This document shows, piece by piece, positions 33,336-36,104 of a stretch of DNA of 36,104 nt. A program made the translations under genes and the position numbers. The stretch comes from Marinitoga hydrogenitolerans DSM 16785. GTDB taxonomy: Bacteria; Thermotogota; Thermotogae; Petrotogales; Petrotogaceae. The stretch lies in the NCBI RefSeq assembly GCF_900129175.1, contig NZ_FQUI01000022.1:1-36104 (forward strand), read 5' to 3'. The notes under the pieces were generated by a model, which saw nothing but the letters and a program-made list of their open reading frames with translations, ran no database searches and was not told the DNA's origin. Position 1 is the stretch's first letter. Every line of letters starts with the position of its first letter.

Positions 33336-34118
33336 TTATATTAAATGTTTTTCTTTTAATTCGTTAATTAAAAAATCAATTTGTTCGGAAATATTTCCTT
33401 CTAAAATAATACTTTTTTTTGATATTTCAGGAGTAAATGTTTTTCTTACTTTTGTTGGGGATCCTTTAAGGCCTATAATATTTTCATCCAATTTTAATTT
33501 TTCATTAGACCATACTTCTATATTATCTTTACTACAAATATCAACTAATTTTTTTATATTCATATATCTCGGTTTATTAGCTTCTTTTAATATAGTAAAT
33601 AAAACAGGAGGAGTAACTTTAATTATTTCAATAGTATTATCCATTTCTCTTTCTATAATAAATTCACTATTATCAAAACTAATTTTTTTCACATAAGTAA
33701 CTTGAGGTATATTCAATTTTTCAGCAATTTGAGGTCCAACTTGTGCAGTATCACCATCAATAGCTTGTTTTCCTGTTAATATTAAGTCATAATCTAAATG
33801 TTTTATTGCTTCACTTAAAATGTTAGATGTAGCCCAGGTATCAGAACCACTAAACTTTTTATCACTTAATAATATTGCTCTATCTGCACCCATTGCTAAA
33901 GCTTCTTCTAGAACTTCTTTTGCTTGTTCTGGTCCCATAGAAATAACAGTTATATTTGCATTAAATTTGTCTTTTAGTTTTAGAGCTTCTTCTAAAGCAG
34001 CTTTGTCATCATAGTTCATTATTGAAGGAACACCTTTTCTTATTAATGTTCCCGTAATAGGATCTATTTTTAATTCAGTTGTATCTGGAACTTGTTTAAT
34101 ACACACAATTATATTCAT
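33336..34118 (-). CDS. etfB: Electron transfer flavoprotein beta subunit, bifurcating type
   Basis: EtfB (260 residues) pairs with EtfA. It begins MNIIVCIKQVPDT, followed by IMNYDDKAALEEALKLKD and the nucleotide-binding segment GKQAIDGDTAQVGPQIAE. This last motif is the one seen in clostridial Etf of the Bcd-Etf complex, which binds a second FAD and bifurcates NADH electrons to ferredoxin and crotonyl-CoA. Mitochondrial-type EtfB binds AMP instead and reads differently there. GAGGTGA precedes the ATG. It lies between bcd and etfA, the common order in butyrate producers. Confidence 0.94.
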   Translation of the reverse strand: MNIIVCIKQVPDTTELKIDPITGTLIRKGVPSIMNYDDKAALEEALKLKDKFNANITVISMGPEQAKEVLEEALAMGADRAILLSDKKFSGSDTWATSNILSEAIKHLDYDLILTGKQAIDGDTAQVGPQIAEKLNIPQVTYVKKISFDNSEFIIEREMDNTIEIIKVTPPVLFTILKEANKPRYMNIKKLVDICSKDNIEVWSNEKLKLDENIIGLKGSPTKVRKTFTPEISKKSIILEGNISEQIDFLINELKEKHLI

Positions 34119-34127
34119 AAATTCACC

Positions 34128-35267
34128 TCACTTTAGAATATTAGCAGCAATTACCATTTTTTGTATTTCGGTAGTTCCCTCGTAAATTTCTGTAATTTTT
34201 GCATCTCTCATCATTCTTTCAACATCATATTCTTTAGTATATCCATATCCTCCGTGTAATTGAACAGCTTTTCTTGTAATTTCCATTGCAATATCGGAAG
34301 CATAATATTTTGCCATAGCAGCCTCTAATGAATAATCATGATAATTCATTTTTTTTAATGCAGCATTATATACTAATGTTCGAGCAGCTTCTAATTTTGT
34401 TTTCATTTCAGCAATTGTAAATTGTATTGATTGAAATTTAGCTATGGGTCTTCCGAATTGTTCTCTTTGCTTAATATATTTTATCGTTTCATCAAAAGCG
34501 CCTTGAGCAATTCCCAGTGCTTGTGCGGCAATTCCAATTCTACCCCCATCTAAAGTTTTTAAGGCTATTTTGAATCCTTTATTTTCTTTCCCTAATAAAT
34601 TTTCTTCTGGAATTATAACATTATCGAATATTAATTCAGCTGTTGCAGATCCTCTAATTCCCATTTTATTTTCTATCTTGCCTATTTTAAATCCTGGAGT
34701 ATTTCTTTCAATAATAAAAGCAGAAATGCCTTTTGCGCCTAATTCTTTTTTAGTTGACGCAAAAACAATGTAAATATCAGCAGCACCTCCATTTGTGATG
34801 AATATTTTTGTTCCGTTTATTATCCATTTATTACCATCTTTTATAGCAGTTGTACTTTGATTTCCAGCATCACTTCCTGCATTAGGTTCTGTTAAAGCAA
34901 ATGCACCAAGTTTTTCCCCTTTTGCTAAAGGCACTAAAAATTTTTCTTTTTGATAATCATTTCCATAATAATATATTGGCCAGCAAGCTAATGAGTTGTG
35001 AGCTGATAAAATAACCCCAGTTGTAGCACAATATCTTGAAATTTCTTCAACAGCAATAACATATGATAGGTCGTCAGCACCTGCGCCTCCATATTCTTTT
35101 GGTATATTCATACCTAAAAGATTATATTTTTTTAGTTTTTCGACATTCTCTTTTGGGAAGTTTCCAGTTTCATCGATTTCTTGTGCAATTGGTTTAAATT
35201 CTTTTTCTGTTAATTCACGTGTGGCTTTTCTAATTAATTTTTGAAGTTTTGTGAGTTGAAATTCCAA
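34128..35267 (-). CDS. bcd: Short-chain acyl-CoA dehydrogenase (butyryl-CoA dehydrogenase type)
   Basis: A 379-residue FAD-dependent acyl-CoA dehydrogenase, standard length. Signatures are ALTEPNAGSDAGNQ (FAD/substrate loop), GTKIFITNGG, RNTPGFKIGKIENKMGIRGS, REQFGRPIAKFQSIQF and the catalytic Glu in the C-terminal EIYEGTTEIQ. With EtfAB it would reduce crotonyl-CoA to butyryl-CoA, or oxidise short acyl-CoAs. The start codon is TTG 35267, with AGGGGGGAA upstream on the minus strand; the following residues MEFQLTKLQ suit the family. No thiolase, hydroxybutyryl-CoA dehydrogenase or crotonase gene is adjacent: upstream lie a terminator and insertion sequences. Confidence 0.94.
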   Translation of the reverse strand: MEFQLTKLQKLIRKATRELTEKEFKPIAQEIDETGNFPKENVEKLKKYNLLGMNIPKEYGGAGADDLSYVIAVEEISRYCATTGVILSAHNSLACWPIYYYGNDYQKEKFLVPLAKGEKLGAFALTEPNAGSDAGNQSTTAIKDGNKWIINGTKIFITNGGAADIYIVFASTKKELGAKGISAFIIERNTPGFKIGKIENKMGIRGSATAELIFDNVIIPEENLLGKENKGFKIALKTLDGGRIGIAAQALGIAQGAFDETIKYIKQREQFGRPIAKFQSIQFTIAEMKTKLEAARTLVYNAALKKMNYHDYSLEAAMAKYYASDIAMEITRKAVQLHGGYGYTKEYDVERMMRDAKITEIYEGTTEIQKMVIAANILK

Positions 35268-35328
35268 AGTAATTCCCCCCTAATTGTGAAATTTATAACT
35301 TTTATAAAATGAATTAATTCTCATATAC

Positions 35329-35334
35329 ATTATA
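35329..35334 (-). promoter_or_regulatory. Candidate -10 box of the bcd-etfBA operon
   Basis: A perfect TATAAT on the minus strand lies about 62 bases upstream of the bcd start in a very AT-rich region. There is no TG extension and no good -35, so this is tentative. Confidence 0.35.
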
Positions 35335-35390
35335 ATAAAAAAATATTATTAAAACATATATGAATTATTTCACAAGTATAAAGAAAGGTT

Positions 35391-35418
35391 AAAGATATAT
35401 AAATAAAGATATATAAAT
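35391..35418. repeat. 14-bp tandem duplication upstream of bcd
   Basis: AAAGATATATAAAT occurs twice in direct tandem (35391-35404 and 35405-35418), between the bcd leader region and the minus-strand terminator. Confidence 0.85.
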
Positions 35419-35442
35419 AAAAAAGGCGGAGATTTCCGCCTT
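35414..35442 (-). terminator. Minus-strand terminator upstream of the bcd operon
   Basis: AAGGCGGA, loop GATT, TCCGCCTT form an 8-bp stem. On the minus strand it is followed by a run of T, the signature of a terminator for leftward transcripts. It would insulate bcd-etfBA from transcripts arriving from the insertion-sequence region. Confidence 0.75.
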
Positions 35443-35595
35443 AATCAATAATTTTTTGAACTATTTGATAACCTAAATGTTTCCGTTCTCCTGACTTTGA
35501 CAGTTGTTTTTTTTAGAAAAAGAGATAACGCTGAAATATAGCGAAAAATATCGATTGTTAACTTTTTATTAAAAGCAAAAGTGTCACCACACCCC
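35443..35595. other. Non-coding scar between terminator and transposase remnant
   Basis: No gene or convincing small ORF is seen. It is AT-rich with a few denser stretches such as CCGTTCTCCTGACTTTGACAG (35482 onward). That stretch lies at a plausible distance behind the transposase tail to hold the outer end of the older insertion sequence, but the matching inverted repeat is outside the window. With 35268-35442 it completes the intergenic region upstream of bcd. Confidence 0.4.
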
Positions 35596-35745
35596 CTAAA
35601 TTTTATATTTTTCTTTAAATTCATTATAAGGTGTTATTATTTTTGGCAATGGGATATTTAATACTTTTAATATCTTTTGTCCTAACTTATTTATTTTTGT
35701 TCGGACTATTAAATGTTGTTTTGCTGTTTTAAATTCTATGTTTTC
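35596..35745 (-). pseudogene. C-terminal remnant of a transposase-like gene, cut by an IS21-type element
   Basis: Only the last 49 codons remain, reading ENIEFKTAKQHLIVRT, then KINKLGQKILKVLNIPLPK, and ending NEFKEKYKI. The composition and the KILKVLNI(P)LPK pattern resemble the tail of DDE transposases of the IS4/IS1634 kind, but I cannot assign the family with certainty. Upstream (higher coordinates), the frame passes at about 35746 into the A/T-rich end of the IS21-type element and becomes meaningless Phe/Leu-rich sequence. The 5' part of the gene is therefore displaced beyond the inserted element or lost. Confidence 0.5.
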
Positions 35746-35823
35746 TGTAAATGGTAAAATAAAAAAGAACAAAAAGAGGAAAATAAAAATGAACAAAAAT
35801 GTACAAAAAGGATAAAGAAATAA

Positions 35824-35856
35824 TGGTATCCTTCTATTTCGGAAAGGAGGATACCA
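35824..35856 (+). promoter_or_regulatory. Hairpin that sequesters the istA ribosome binding site
   Basis: TGGTATCC (35824-35831) pairs with GGATACCA (35849-35856). Further T-A, T-G and C-G pairs extend the stem to about 11 bp, around an 11-base loop. The right arm contains GGAGG (35846-35850), the ribosome site of istA. Folding would block transposase translation. Confidence 0.6.
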
Positions 35857-35859
35857 AAG

Positions 35860-36104
35860 ATGGAGAAAGTAAAACAACAACTAGAAATAATAAGGATGAT
35901 GGGAATGAAACCAAATTTTTCTGAATTAGGAAGAATATATGGATATGACAGAAGAACAATAAAAAAATATTGGGAAGGATATGAAGGGAAACCAAAAAAA
36001 AGAAATAAGAAAAGCAAATTGGATAAATATTTAAAGAGGATAGAAGAATTGTTATCAATAAAAGGAATTACAATACGAGCATTATATGAAAAATTAAAAG
36101 ATGA
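35860..36104 (+). CDS. istA: IS21-family transposase IstA, 3'-partial
   Basis: The visible 81 residues contain a helix-turn-helix (ELGRIYGYDRRTIKKYWEG, about residues 22-40) followed by Lys-rich sequence and a second helical segment (LDKYLKRIEELLSIKGITIR). That is the DNA-binding start of IstA-type transposases, whose DDE domain would follow. The start ATG 35860 has AAGGAGG 9 bases upstream. The frame stays open to the last base of the window, so the gene is cut by the window and not necessarily broken. The partner ATPase gene istB is expected downstream. Confidence 0.8.
   Translation, partial: MEKVKQQLEIIRMMGMKPNFSELGRIYGYDRRTIKKYWEGYEGKPKKRNKKSKLDKYLKRIEELLSIKGITIRALYEKLKD

Larger units (their letters stand above)
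35746..36104 (+). mobile_element. IS21-family insertion sequence, left end (runs off window)
   Basis: The predicted left terminus is the TG at 35746, where the interrupted transposase frame stops making sense. Inside are the short repeated motifs typical of IS21 ends: GAACAAAAA at 35767-35775 and 35791-35799, and GTACAAAAA at 35801-35809. The istA gene follows in the inward direction. The right end, istB and any target duplication lie outside the window, so the exact boundary is an estimate. Confidence 0.7.

Noticed and set aside
14751-35297. 16-base sequence AATTGTGAAATTTATA present at 14751-14766 and 35282-35297
   Set aside because: With about 70% A+T, one or two such exact 16-base matches are expected by chance in 36 kb.
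35736-36058. Two minus-strand ORFs rich in Phe, Leu and Ser opposite the IS21-type element
   Set aside because: They are the antisense of the A-rich IS end and of istA. The hydrophobic composition follows from poly-A on the plus strand.
1-36104. tRNA, rRNA or other structural RNA genes
   Set aside because: No cloverleaf, CCA-ending or GC-rich RNA-like segment was seen; the GC-rich spots are all short terminators or coding motifs.

Overview
The window is about 36 kb of very AT-rich bacterial DNA, densely packed with genes. Many neighbours overlap by ATGA or GTGA, and most genes have strong GGAGGTG-type ribosome binding sites. The flagellar gene order (fliK-flgD-flgE-flbD-motA-motB-fliL-fliM-fliY), a FliY with a CheC domain, a TM287/TM288-like heterodimeric ABC exporter and large peptide/sugar ABC transporters point to Thermotogota. 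The low GC suggests a Petrotogaceae member such as Marinitoga. This assignment is inferred from gene content and protein character; no database search was run.

Layout. (1) 1-10236, plus strand: a flagellar hook, motor and switch operon. It is entered inside fliK, whose 5' end lies outside the window, and it ends with a small secreted LolA-like protein. (2) 10219-10956, minus: a metallo-beta-lactamase-fold hydrolase whose 3' end overlaps the end of the flagellar operon. (3) 11041-14716, plus: two ABC exporter half-transporters with one consensus and one degenerate ATP site. (4) 14809-17782, minus: a family-1 sugar-binding protein and two permeases, without an ATPase. (5) 17930-23223, plus: an overlapping set of a B12-binding-type radical SAM protein, an inositol-monophosphatase-family phosphatase, a long-form sugar-nucleotidyltransferase and a trehalose-synthase-like GH13 enzyme. 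(6) 23360-25446, plus: aroF-aroA of the shikimate pathway. (7) 25717-32317, plus: a complete five-gene Dpp/Opp-type ABC importer. (8) 35267-32344, minus: bcd-etfB-etfA, a probably electron-bifurcating butyryl-CoA dehydrogenase complex. (9) 35443-36104: an insertion-sequence scar, made of a transposase tail interrupted by the left end of an IS21-family element whose istA gene runs off the window.

Promoters that can be read are mostly of the extended -10 type (TGn followed by a TATAAT-like box). Clear hairpin terminators follow the ABC exporter operon, the trehalose-synthase-like gene and the importer operon, and one lies between the importer's binding protein and its first permease. Two of them serve convergent genes on both strands.

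No wholly new multi-gene system is evident. The most unusual features are large family-atypical insertions in otherwise standard proteins: a periplasmic helical domain in DppC, an insert in DppF, a coiled-coil insert in MotB, and in-frame repeats in FliK and FliY. Others are a likely non-standard start codon for the first exporter subunit, a terminator-like hairpin inside the sugar permease gene, and a hairpin that hides the ribosome binding site of the IS21 transposase.
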